Assembly: GCA_020425915.1 (NCBI GenBank)
Contig: JAGQQZ010000613.1
Coordinates: 1 to 33,457 of the forward strand
From: Planctomycetota bacterium
Lineage (GTDB): Bacteria > Planctomycetota > UBA1135 > UBA2386
Length of the DNA: 33,457 nt
Reading direction: 5' to 3'
Below are positions 26,629 to 33,457 of this stretch, piece by piece. The stretch's first letter is position 1; each line of letters opens with the position of its first letter. The notes beneath the pieces are model-generated. The model did not search any database, had not been told where the DNA came from, and saw only the letters and a list, made by a program, of their open reading frames with translations. Both the position numbers and the translations under genes were made by a program.

Positions 26629-27762
26629 TCATCCGTCGCCCAACAACCGGCGGCAGAACGCGGTGATTGCAGGCGATGCGAGCGCGTGCGCGGTGGCGTT
26701 GCCGTGCAGGTCGGCGGGGTGGACCCACAGCGAGGAGTCGTCGTGGCCCTCGAGGGACGGCAGCACGTCGAGGAACGAGATGTCGGCGCCGACACAGAAC
26801 TCGGCGACCCGCTCGTGCATCGAACGGAACGGGTAGTACTCGCCCGTTCCCAACCCCTGGAAGTACGGCCAGAGAACGACCCCGAGCTTGATCTGGCGGG
26901 ACTCACACCAAATTCGCATTTCAGTCAACGCGCGCTGCGGGCCACCACCGGCCCACATCTGCGGGTATCCGACCCCGGTCCCGGCGAGCCAGGGAATCAA
27001 ACCGTAGACCTCCGGCGGCCACGTCAGGATCTCCGCCACCGGATCCGAACCAGGATCCCAACGCAACGTCGACGCCATGACGTAACGCGATGCCAGGTCG
27101 CGGATTATGTGAGAGGCGCCAACCCATCTCGGCGGTGTCTTGCGATGGGACAGATTGTCCGTGGTCGGGATCAGGTCATTGAGACAGAGCGTGACGAGTA
27201 CCACGTCCGGCTCGAACTCGCAGAACTTCGCGCGGAGCGACGTCCAGTACTCATCCACGAACAGCGTCCCCGACGCGCCGCAGTTGACGGTTCGGATCCG
27301 GTCGTCGTCCTTCCGCAGCTCCCGTTCGACCCGACGCACCCATGCGTCCTCGATCTTGACTCCCCACCCGAACGTGAACGAGTCGCCGAGGCAGACGATC
27401 CGCCGGGATCCCGCGGGCTTCGGATCGCACACCTCTTCGCGGTCCCGGATCTGGCAGCGGTTGATCCGGTACTCCACGCACCCGTACGCGTCGAAGTACT
27501 CGGGATCCGTGTTCGGTTCGTAGCAGATGTAGAAGTGCGCGCCGGCCTTCCAACGCGACCGCAGCCTCCCCTCGGGCACGAACGGGTTGGCTTCGACGAA
27601 GCCGACGCCGCGGAGCGGATCGACCGGACGACGGTCGGCGTCGAGGTAGAACACGCGCGCCGGCGCCGGCTCGAACCATGCCCGATAAGCGAACTCGGCC
27701 CCGAACGCCGACGCACAGACGCTGGCAGCCGCGATGCCGAGTCCAAGCGCGATTCGCCTCAT
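26629..27762 (-). CDS. Exported SGNH/GDSL-family hydrolase
   Basis: A 377-residue protein with a hydrophobic N-terminus (residues 4-22), so it is probably secreted or membrane-anchored. SGNH blocks are visible: CLGDSFTFGWG (nucleophile Ser128), NCGASG at about 160-165, TLCLNDL (Asn195) and HPADLHGN (Asp351, His353). The family includes esterases and acetyl hydrolases or transferases acting on lipids and polysaccharides; the substrate is unknown. Cysteines are frequent (including 80, 95, 103, 112, 124, 161 and 181), unusual for such enzymes. It is divergent from the carbamoyltransferase gene, with which SGNH genes often cluster together with SxtJ and DUF5989 genes. Confidence 0.82.
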   Translation of the reverse strand: MRRIALGLGIAAASVCASAFGAEFAYRAWFEPAPARVFYLDADRRPVDPLRGVGFVEANPFVPEGRLRSRWKAGAHFYICYEPNTDPEYFDAYGCVEYRINRCQIRDREEVCDPKPAGSRRIVCLGDSFTFGWGVKIEDAWVRRVERELRKDDDRIRTVNCGASGTLFVDEYWTSLRAKFCEFEPDVVLVTLCLNDLIPTTDNLSHRKTPPRWVGASHIIRDLASRYVMASTLRWDPGSDPVAEILTWPPEVYGLIPWLAGTGVGYPQMWAGGGPQRALTEMRIWCESRQIKLGVVLWPYFQGLGTGEYYPFRSMHERVAEFCVGADISFLDVLPSLEGHDDSSLWVHPADLHGNATAHALASPAITAFCRRLLGDG

Positions 27763-28012
27763 GGTTCGCTACACTCGCGCGGAAAAAGGCCCGAAAGACA
27801 CCATGAGTGCCCCCCGGAACGCGGTCCTGCCTAGGTCCCATGGTGACGGCAGGTCCCGGACCCCGTTGATCCCCGTGACCTGCTGCGGATAGGTTCTCGC
27901 GCCCCCGGAGGCACTCCCACGCCCAACGTGCGCGGTGCTACGTTGTCCGGGCACCCGCCTCTCGAAATCACCAGCGGCTCCGAGCGGCCGCGGGGATCCA
28001 GCCACCTGTTTC
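27763..28012. promoter_or_regulatory. Divergent promoter region between SGNH hydrolase and carbamoyltransferase
   Basis: The 250-nt gap holds no gene. On the + strand TTGATC (27866-27871) and TAGGTT (27890-27895) with an 18-nt spacer are a possible promoter for the carbamoyltransferase gene, leaving a leader of about 110 nt. CCTGCC (27826-27831) and GGCAGG (27848-27853) form an inverted repeat with a 16-nt loop. No promoter was found for the minus-strand gene. Confidence 0.35.
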
Positions 28013-29845
28013 ATGCCAACCCACATTCTCGGCATTTCCGCGTTCTACCACGACTCGGCCGCCGCGCTACTGCGCGATGGGGAGATCGTGGCCGCTGCGC
28101 AGGAAGAACGGTTCACTCGGAAGAAGCACGACGCGGACTTCCCCAAGCACGCGGTCGAGTTCTGTCTCCAGAAGGCGGGGATTCGGGCAGAGGAGCTCGA
28201 CTACGTCGCGTTCTATGACAAGCCGATCCTGAAGTTCGATCGCCTCATGGAGACGTACCTCTCGTACGCGCCTCGAGGCATCAAGTCGTTCGCCAAGTTC
28301 CTACCCGTCTGGCTGGGCGAGAAGTTGCACACGCCACGCGCGCTCAACAAGGCGCTCGGTTGCAAGCCGAAGCGACCGTACGTGTTCCCCGAGCACCACG
28401 AGAGCCACGCGGCCTCGGCATTCTTCCCCTCGCCGTTCGAGGAAGCCGCGGTCGTCACGATGGACGGTGTCGGCGAATGGGCGACGACGAGCATCGGGAT
28501 CGGCGAAGGCAACAAGCTGCGCCTCACGCACGAGATCCGCTTCCCCCACTCCCTCGGACTGCTGTATTCGGCGTTCACGTACTACACCGGGTTCCGCGTG
28601 AACTCCGGCGAGTACAAGCTGATGGGACTCGCGCCGTACGGAGACCCCAAGTACGTCGACCTGATCCTCGACAACCTGATCGACCTCAAGGACGACGGCA
28701 GCTACCGGCTGGACATGTCGTACTTCGACTACGCAGCCGGACTGCGGATGACGAACGACAAGTTCCACCGTCTGTTCGGCAGACCGAACCGGAGACCGGA
28801 GACGGAGATCGAGCAGTTCCAGATGGACGTCGCCGCCTCGATCCAGAAGGTCACCGAGGAGGTCATGCTGCGAACGGTGCGGTTCGCGTACGAGTCCACG
28901 GGCAAGAAGAACCTGTGCCTCGCCGGCGGCGTCGCGCTGAACTGCGTCGGCAACGGGCGCGTATTGCGCGAAGGTCCGTTCGAGAACATCTGGATCCAAC
29001 CCGCGTCCGGCGACGCCGGTGGCGCCTTGGGTTGCGCGCAGATGGTCTGGCACCACCTGCTCGACAACCCGCGCGAGGTCCAGCCCATCGACTCGCAGAA
29101 CGCGAGCCTGCTCGGCCCGATCTACTCGTCCGACGAGATCCGTGACGCGCTGCGCGCGCAGGAATTGGAGTTCGAGGAGTTCGCGTCGGAGGACGAACTC
29201 TGCGACCGCGTCGCTGGGTTGATCGCCGACGAGAACGTGATCGGTTGGTTTCACGGCCGCATGGAGTTCGGTCCGCGAGCACTCGGCGCACGCAGCATCA
29301 TCGGAGATGCGCGGTCGCCGAAGATGCAGCGCGTGATGAACTTGAAGATCAAGTTCCGCGAGTCGTTCCGCCCGTTCGCGCCGATCGTCCTGCGTGATCG
29401 CGCGCACGAGTACTTCGACATCCGCCCCGACCAGGAGAGCCCCTACATGCTCATCGTCGCGCCGGTCCTCGAGAGCCGACGCAAGCCGGTCGACGAGTCG
29501 AAGTTCGGGATCGAGAAGCTCAACCAGCTCCGCTCGGACGTGCCGGCGATCACCCACGTCGACTACTCGGCGCGTCTGCAGACCATCGACGAATCCCGAG
29601 CCCCGCGCCTCGCCAAGATGATGCGGAAGTTCGAGGAGAAGACCGGCACGCCGGTCCTCATCAACACGAGTTTCAACATCCGCGGCGAGCCGATCGTCTG
29701 CACTCCCGACGACGCCATCCGCTGCTTCCTCGGCACCGAGATGGACGTGCTCGTGCTCGAGAACTTCGTCATCTGCCGTGACAAGCTCGCGAACGCCCCG
29801 AAGGTCGATCGCGAGAAGTACCTGTCCTCGTTCGCCCTCGACTGA
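28013..29845 (+). CDS. NodU/CmcH-family O-carbamoyltransferase
   Basis: A 610-residue carbamoyltransferase. The N-terminal Kae1-like domain makes carbamoyl adenylate from carbamoyl phosphate and ATP: GISAFYHDSAAALL (1-20), then EHHESHAASAFF (127-138) with metal-binding His, then DGVGEW (151-156). The C-terminal YrdC-like domain (about 360-590) carries EFGPRALGARSI (418-429) and NTSFN, and transfers the carbamoyl group to a hydroxyl of a sugar or secondary metabolite. The acceptor is unknown. The ATG at 28013 matches the family N-terminus (MPTHILGIS); the longer open frame upstream is not supported. No strong ribosome-binding site is visible. It is followed by SxtJ- and DUF5989-type genes. Confidence 0.94.
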   Translation: MPTHILGISAFYHDSAAALLRDGEIVAAAQEERFTRKKHDADFPKHAVEFCLQKAGIRAEELDYVAFYDKPILKFDRLMETYLSYAPRGIKSFAKFLPVWLGEKLHTPRALNKALGCKPKRPYVFPEHHESHAASAFFPSPFEEAAVVTMDGVGEWATTSIGIGEGNKLRLTHEIRFPHSLGLLYSAFTYYTGFRVNSGEYKLMGLAPYGDPKYVDLILDNLIDLKDDGSYRLDMSYFDYAAGLRMTNDKFHRLFGRPNRRPETEIEQFQMDVAASIQKVTEEVMLRTVRFAYESTGKKNLCLAGGVALNCVGNGRVLREGPFENIWIQPASGDAGGALGCAQMVWHHLLDNPREVQPIDSQNASLLGPIYSSDEIRDALRAQELEFEEFASEDELCDRVAGLIADENVIGWFHGRMEFGPRALGARSIIGDARSPKMQRVMNLKIKFRESFRPFAPIVLRDRAHEYFDIRPDQESPYMLIVAPVLESRRKPVDESKFGIEKLNQLRSDVPAITHVDYSARLQTIDESRAPRLAKMMRKFEEKTGTPVLINTSFNIRGEPIVCTPDDAIRCFLGTEMDVLVLENFVICRDKLANAPKVDREKYLSSFALD

Positions 29846-29854
29846 TCTGAATCG

Positions 29855-30274
29855 ATGCTCAAGCTCGACCTCAACCCGCCGGTATCGCAGCTGCGACAGT
29901 TCGGAACGATCGCACTGTTCGGCTTCCCGCTCGTCGGGTTCATGATCTCGTGGAAGTTCCTCGAGGACCCGATGCACCCGACGTTCTGGGTGCTCCTCGC
30001 GGTCGGCGTCGTGACGTTCGTCCTGTCGAAGATCGACGCGAAGCTGATCAAGCCGATCTTCGTCGGCCTCATGGTCGTCGCGCTGCCGATCGGCCTGGTG
30101 ATCTCGTTCGTGCTGATGGGCCTGATCTACTACGGGATGGTGACGCCGATCGGGGTGCTGTTCCGCCTGTTCGGCCGCGATCCGCTCAACAAGACGCCGG
30201 ACCCCGATGCGAAGAGCTACTGGCACGTCCGCACCAAGCAGCCGTCGCCGGCTAGCTATCTCAAACAGTACTGA
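29855..30274 (+). CDS. SxtJ-like small membrane protein
   Basis: A 139-residue protein with about four hydrophobic segments (17-33, 43-59, 65-80 and 81-97). A polar C-terminal tail contains FGRDPLNKTPDPDAKSYW. This layout and tail fit the SxtJ family, named for a gene next to a carbamoyltransferase gene in saxitoxin clusters and otherwise of unknown function. It begins 9 nt after the carbamoyltransferase stop. It may anchor the soluble enzyme to the membrane, an inference from constant pairing. Confidence 0.82.
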   Translation: MLKLDLNPPVSQLRQFGTIALFGFPLVGFMISWKFLEDPMHPTFWVLLAVGVVTFVLSKIDAKLIKPIFVGLMVVALPIGLVISFVLMGLIYYGMVTPIGVLFRLFGRDPLNKTPDPDAKSYWHVRTKQPSPASYLKQY

Positions 30275-30288
30275 CTCGAATCCCTCTC

Positions 30289-30489
30289 ATGTCTGACGAA
30301 AACCAACGCGACTCGTTCGAGGAAGCGACGCAGGCCGGCCAACGCGGGCTGCTGGGCGAGTTCCTCGGTTTCATGAAGGACAACGCGAAGTGGTGGCTCA
30401 CGCCGTTCCTCATCGTGTTCGCGATCCTCGCGGTCGTCGTGATCCTCGGTTCCACCGGGGCCGCGCCGTTCATCTACACCCTGTTCTGA
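30289..30489 (+). CDS. DUF5989-type small membrane protein
   Basis: A 66-residue protein: a polar N-terminus, an amphipathic stretch GLLGEFLGFMKDNAKWWL (20-37), one transmembrane helix (about 38-55) and a short end, PFIYTLF. The W-W-L-x-P element before the helix is characteristic of this short family, often found behind carbamoyltransferase and SxtJ genes. Function unknown. It starts 14 nt after the SxtJ-like gene and is the last gene of the cassette, followed by a hairpin. Confidence 0.82.
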   Translation: MSDENQRDSFEEATQAGQRGLLGEFLGFMKDNAKWWLTPFLIVFAILAVVVILGSTGAAPFIYTLF

Positions 30490-30504
30490 TCGACGCGTCG
30501 CGCA

Positions 30505-30524
30505 GCGAGCCGTTCGAGGCTCGC
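30505..30524. terminator. Hairpin after the carbamoyltransferase cassette
   Basis: GCGAGCC and GGCTCGC form a perfect 7-bp stem with a 6-nt loop, 15 nt after the stop of the DUF5989-type gene. There is no T-run. A terminator or RNA-stabilising role is likely from its position. Confidence 0.45.
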
Positions 30525-30537
30525 GCCGACCCGCGAG

Positions 30538-30680
30538 GCACTCCATCGTGGTCGCGAAGGAGTGCTTCGCCGTTCCATGCCGTGGGGAGATTCGGACCGG
30601 ACGAGGTCCCGAATCGGGACGGCGTCAAGCCGAGGCCTCCCAGGGCCCGATATCCCGACAGCGACGCGCTGTGGGTCGGG
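30538..30680 (+). promoter_or_regulatory. Structured leader region of the sigma factor gene
   Basis: The rest of the 232-nt gap before the sigma gene holds three more inverted repeats. GCACTCC/GGAGTGC spans 30538-30565 with a 14-nt loop. GTCCCGA-A-TCGGGAC spans 30606-30620. CCCGAC plus AGCG pairs with CGCT plus GTCGGG at 30654-30680 with a 4-nt bulge. No clear -35/-10 pair was found. Start control by RNA structure is possible, but G+C-rich DNA gives chance repeats. Confidence 0.35.
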
Positions 30681-30721
30681 CTCGCCGACGCAGGGCCGCA
30701 TCGCCCACACACGAAGACAAG

Positions 30722-31573
30722 ATGCGCGACCCTGGACTCGACACCTATCTCGCGTCGATCAACGAAGTTCCGCTGCTGACTCCCGAGCAGGAGATCGAGC
30801 TGGCGGAGAGAATCGGGAACGGCGACGCGGAAGCACGCGAGCACATGATTCGAGCCAATCTCCGGCTCGTCGTGTCGATCGCGAAGACGTATGTGAACCG
30901 CGGTCTCGCGTTCCTCGACCTCATCGAGGAAGGCAACATCGGCCTGATGAAGGCGGTGGAGAAGTTCGACCCGAACGCTGGATGTCGCTTTTCGACCTAC
31001 GCCACATGGTGGATCAAGCAGGGCATCCGACGCGCGCTGGTCAATACCGTCAAGACGGTGCGCGTCCCCTCCTACATGTCCGAGATCGTCTCGCGCTGGA
31101 AGGCGACGGCGATGGAGTTGAACTACCGGCTCGGACGTGCACCGACCTCATCGGAGATCGCGGAGGAGCTCGACCTGCCGGAACACAACTGGAACGTCGT
31201 CCGTGACACGGTCACGTCCAACTCGCAGCCGACGTTCTCGATGAGCGAGGACTCGGCGTCGATCACCGATCAGATGCAGGATCCGCGGACGGACTCGCCG
31301 ACGGACATCCTGTTCCAGCACCAGGAGCTCGAGCGCATGCGGGAACTGCTCGGCGACCTCGAGCAGCGCGAGCAGAAGATCCTGCGGATGCGCTACGGTC
31401 TCGACAACGGGGACTCGATGACGCTCAAGGCGATCGGCGAGAAGGTCGGGCTGACGCGGGAGCGCGTGCGCCAGATGGAGATCCAGGCGCTTCGCAAGCT
31501 CTACGATCGGATGTCACGCGAGTTCGGCGAGGAGTCGGCCACACCCCCGTCGCCGAATCGCAAGCCCCAGTAG
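30722..31573 (+). CDS. RpoD/RpoS-like sigma-70 factor (regions 1.2-4)
   Basis: A 283-residue sigma factor. Region 1.2 is at the very start (DPGLDTYLASINEVPLLT), the region 2 core at about 46-108 (NLRLVVSIAKTYVNRGLAF, DLIEEGNIGLMKAVEKFD, FSTYATWWIKQGIRRAL), then region 3. Region 4 with its HTH is near the end (LKAIGEKVGLTRERVRQMEI). There is no region 1.1. It recognises -35/-10 promoters like the primary sigma; whether it is the primary or a group 2 factor cannot be told from here. The ATG is placed at the conserved start of region 1.2; open frame upstream looks non-coding. No clear ribosome-binding site. Confidence 0.93.
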   Translation: MRDPGLDTYLASINEVPLLTPEQEIELAERIGNGDAEAREHMIRANLRLVVSIAKTYVNRGLAFLDLIEEGNIGLMKAVEKFDPNAGCRFSTYATWWIKQGIRRALVNTVKTVRVPSYMSEIVSRWKATAMELNYRLGRAPTSSEIAEELDLPEHNWNVVRDTVTSNSQPTFSMSEDSASITDQMQDPRTDSPTDILFQHQELERMRELLGDLEQREQKILRMRYGLDNGDSMTLKAIGEKVGLTRERVRQMEIQALRKLYDRMSREFGEESATPPSPNRKPQ

Positions 31574-31588
31574 TCGCGCGACCACGGA

Positions 31589-31605
31589 CGGCAGCCATCT
31601 TGCCG
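31589..31605. terminator. Small inverted repeat between sigma gene and hemW
   Basis: CGGCA and TGCCG with a 7-nt loop lie in the 61-nt gap between the sigma factor and hemW genes. The stem is only 5 bp and has no T-run, so the terminator call is weak. Confidence 0.2.
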
Positions 31606-31634
31606 AACGCCCGGGGACGACCGATCATGCCGGC

Positions 31635-32768
31635 TTGAACGCCGCAACGCTCTACGTCCACGTCCCGTTCTGCGTCGTGAAGTGCGGCTACTGCGACTTC
31701 AATTCGTACGCCGATCACGACGGCGCGTCGCACGACCGGTTTCTTCACGCGCTCGACGTCGAGCTCGCGCGAACCGCTCCGGAATCGCCACCATCGGTGT
31801 TCTTCGGTGGTGGCACCCCTACGTTCCTCGACCCACAACGGTTCGAGTCGCTGATGCGCATCGTCGGAAGGCACGTCGACCTCGCCGCCTGTCCCGAGGT
31901 GTCGCTCGAAGCCAATCCCGAGAGCGTCACGCGCGAGAAGGCGGAGCTCGCCATCGACGCCGGCGTCAATCGATTCAGTATCGGAGCGCAGACGTTCCAG
32001 CCCGAGCGCCTGAAGTTCCTCGACCGTGCACACGATGCAGCCGGCGTCGAACGCGCGTTCCTAGCACTGCGCGACGCCGGCGCGACCAACGTCAGTCTCG
32101 ACCTCATGTTCGGGCTCCCCGGCGAGACGCTCGAGGAGTGGAGTGCGGACCTGGCGCGCGCGCTCTCGTTGGGCCCGGATCACATGTCTTGCTACAACCT
32201 GACGTTCGAGCCCGGGACGAAACTCGAGCATGCGATGCGGCAGGGATCGGTGTCACCCAACGAACCCGAGGTCGACCTCGAGATGTTCGATCACACGCGC
32301 ACCGAACTCGAGCGCCACGGCTCCCTCGCGTATGAGATCAGCAACTTCGCCCGACGAGGTGGGCCGTGCCGCCACAACGATCACTACTGGCTACAGGGTG
32401 ACTACGCCGGTGTCGGTCCGGGCGCGGCCAGCCATCGCGCGGGCGAACGCACGACGAACCTGCGCGTCGTCGAACGTTGGGCGCAAGCCGTGGAGTCCGG
32501 CGCCCCCGCCTGGGGCGATCGCGAGGTACTGACTCCGGACCAGCGGGCCGGAGAAGCGATCTGGCTCGGACTGCGCCGCGCGGACGGGATCGACCTCGCC
32601 AAGGCCGCCGCAAGGCTCTCGATCGACCTCGAGGCGAGGTTCGGTCGGACGATCGACGGCTTCGTCGACGACGGTCTGATCCGTCGATCGGGCGGCCGGA
32701 TCGTCCTGACCGACCTCGGAATCCGCGTCGCCGACTCCGTGACGCAGGAGTTTCTGCAACCGCTCTAG
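31635..32768 (+). CDS. hemW: HemW-type radical SAM protein (coproporphyrinogen III oxidase-like)
   Basis: A 377-residue radical SAM enzyme. The 4Fe-4S motif CxxxCxxC is Cys13, Cys17 and Cys20 (CVVKCGYC), followed by VFFGGGTPTFL, EANPES, FSIGAQTF and LDLMFGLPGET. HNDHYW marks the HemW branch, which acts as a haem chaperone delivering haem to membrane cytochromes, rather than true HemN. That would fit a genome with a large cytochrome operon. The start is TTG, because no ATG or GTG in frame precedes the conserved TLYVHVPFC; a nearby ATG is in another frame. Confidence 0.9.
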   Translation: MNAATLYVHVPFCVVKCGYCDFNSYADHDGASHDRFLHALDVELARTAPESPPSVFFGGGTPTFLDPQRFESLMRIVGRHVDLAACPEVSLEANPESVTREKAELAIDAGVNRFSIGAQTFQPERLKFLDRAHDAAGVERAFLALRDAGATNVSLDLMFGLPGETLEEWSADLARALSLGPDHMSCYNLTFEPGTKLEHAMRQGSVSPNEPEVDLEMFDHTRTELERHGSLAYEISNFARRGGPCRHNDHYWLQGDYAGVGPGAASHRAGERTTNLRVVERWAQAVESGAPAWGDREVLTPDQRAGEAIWLGLRRADGIDLAKAAARLSIDLEARFGRTIDGFVDDGLIRRSGGRIVLTDLGIRVADSVTQEFLQPL

Positions 32769-32837
32769 ACCACGATGCGATCATGTCGAAACTCAACCTG
32801 TGACGCCCCGACGCATCACGAATCCGACCGAGACCCC

Positions 32838-33272
32838 ATGAAGATCCGCGCGCTCGCCGCTGGCTTGCTGTTCCTCACCGCCACGTCGTGCGCCCTCGTG
32901 CGCTCGACCGAGAACCAACCGATCGATCCTGCGATCGTCCGGCAGTTCCAAGTCGGGGTGACGACCGCGCCCGAGGTGGTCGCCAAGCTCGGCGCTCCGA
33001 GTCAGATCGTCGAACTCGGCGAACGGAGTGCGTACCGCTACGGGCACACCGTGACCAAGGGCGCGGCGCTGATCCTGATCGCGTTCAACGTCGGGAACTC
33101 CGACTCGCGTGCAGACCGTCTCTGGGTGTTCTTCGACCGGAACGATGTGCTGACGCACGTCGGCGCGACGTTCGAATCCCACCGCCCGCAGTACGCGATG
33201 CCGTGGGAGGACGTGCACGAATCCGCGGACGATGCCGCTGCCGACGCCGGTCGTCCCGGTCTCGAGCCGTGA
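32838..33272 (+). CDS. Small lipoprotein with a SmpA/BamE-like half motif
   Basis: A 144-residue protein with a lipoprotein signal (hydrophobic residues 5-14, TATSC with Cys18). The mature part contains FQVGVTTAPEVVAKLGAPSQ, resembling the first helix pair of SmpA/OmlA/BamE-type domains (G-x-T-x6-LG-x-P). It continues with a beta-rich stretch (RSAYRYGHTVTKG, then DRLWVFFDRNDVLTHVG). It may be an outer-membrane or periplasmic scaffold, but no specific role can be given. Its TGA overlaps the next gene's GTG start. It lies 69 nt after hemW, with no obvious promoter between them. Confidence 0.75.
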   Translation: MKIRALAAGLLFLTATSCALVRSTENQPIDPAIVRQFQVGVTTAPEVVAKLGAPSQIVELGERSAYRYGHTVTKGAALILIAFNVGNSDSRADRLWVFFDRNDVLTHVGATFESHRPQYAMPWEDVHESADDAAADAGRPGLEP

Positions 33273-33457
33273 AGTCGGCCCGCGCACTGCTCGTCCTCGC
33301 GCTCGCGTCGACGGCCGGGTGCATCAGCTTCGACTACAGCCACGCATCCGTCGGTTCACCGGTCGACGACGCGACGCTCGAAGTCCTCGAGCCAGGCCGG
33401 ACGGATCTCTCGACCTGCCTGGCAACGCTCGGAGCGCCAGAACTCGTGTGGCCGTCC
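33269..33457 (+). CDS. Second lipoprotein of the same kind (partial, 3' end outside window)
   Basis: The first 63 codons are in the window. It starts at GTG overlapping the previous stop (GTGA). A lipoprotein signal (LLVLALASTAGC, Cys17) is followed by a segment with the same spacing as the preceding gene: VDDATLEVLEPGRTDLSTC and then LATLGAP. This suggests a tandem duplication or a heterotypic pair. Confidence 0.7.
   Translation, partial: MKSARALLVLALASTAGCISFDYSHASVGSPVDDATLEVLEPGRTDLSTCLATLGAPELVWPS

Noticed and set aside
28301..30226. A 641-codon open frame on the minus strand opposite the carbamoyltransferase gene
   Set aside because: It spans two genes on the opposite strand that have recognisable motifs, and its own translation is low-complexity Arg/Glu/Asp/Val.

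Overview
The window is G+C-rich, densely coded bacterial DNA. It holds 31 complete protein genes and 2 that run off the ends. No RNA gene, insertion sequence, phage gene or CRISPR array was recognised. Several features point to the phylum Planctomycetota, possibly one of its high-G+C marine lineages: an Alternative Complex III (ACIII)/caa3 respiratory operon, a carbamoyltransferase-SxtJ-DUF5989 cassette, bacillithiol genes, a short ECF sigma factor and frequent GTG or TTG starts. This placement is an inference from gene content; no marker gene proves it.

Left part (1-8.6 kb). The tail of an unknown + strand gene meets a minus-strand operon read as pyrF, bshC, bshB1, parA, in which every gene overlaps the next. 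Diverging from pyrF is pntAA-pntAB-pntB, a three-gene proton-translocating transhydrogenase. A small helix-turn-helix (HTH) regulator and an ECF-type sigma factor follow as a divergent pair, with an inverted repeat on the likely sigma promoter.

Middle (8.6-13.7 kb). An NhaD-type Na+/H+ antiporter gene lies downstream of an overlapping pair encoding a SNF2 helicase and a SWIM zinc-finger protein.

Core (13.7-26.6 kb, minus strand). One twelve-gene operon, actA-actB-actC-actD-actE-actF, a 111-residue membrane protein gene, sco, coxB-coxA-coxC-coxD, encodes ACIII (quinol to cytochrome c) together with a caa3-type oxygen reductase and its copper chaperone. Junctions overlap or lie within 10 nt throughout. 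CoxA carries the Tyr-Ser version of the D-channel (A2 type), and CoxB ends in a cytochrome c domain. Histidine-rich segments recur in ActB (two), ActC and CoxD.

Right part (26.6-33.5 kb). An exported-looking SGNH hydrolase gene diverges from a carbamoyltransferase, SxtJ-like and DUF5989 cassette. A primary-type sigma-70 factor follows behind a leader with several hairpins, then hemW and two tandem, apparently related lipoprotein genes, the second cut by the window edge.

The theme is aerobic energy conservation: quinol oxidation, oxygen reduction, the proton motive force and its use for NADPH (Pnt) and sodium export (NhaD), plus thiol chemistry (bacillithiol). The least explained parts are the SxtJ/DUF5989/SGNH cassette, the extra 111-residue protein and the histidine-rich insertions. 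All three convergent gene junctions carry hairpins at or around their stop codons.
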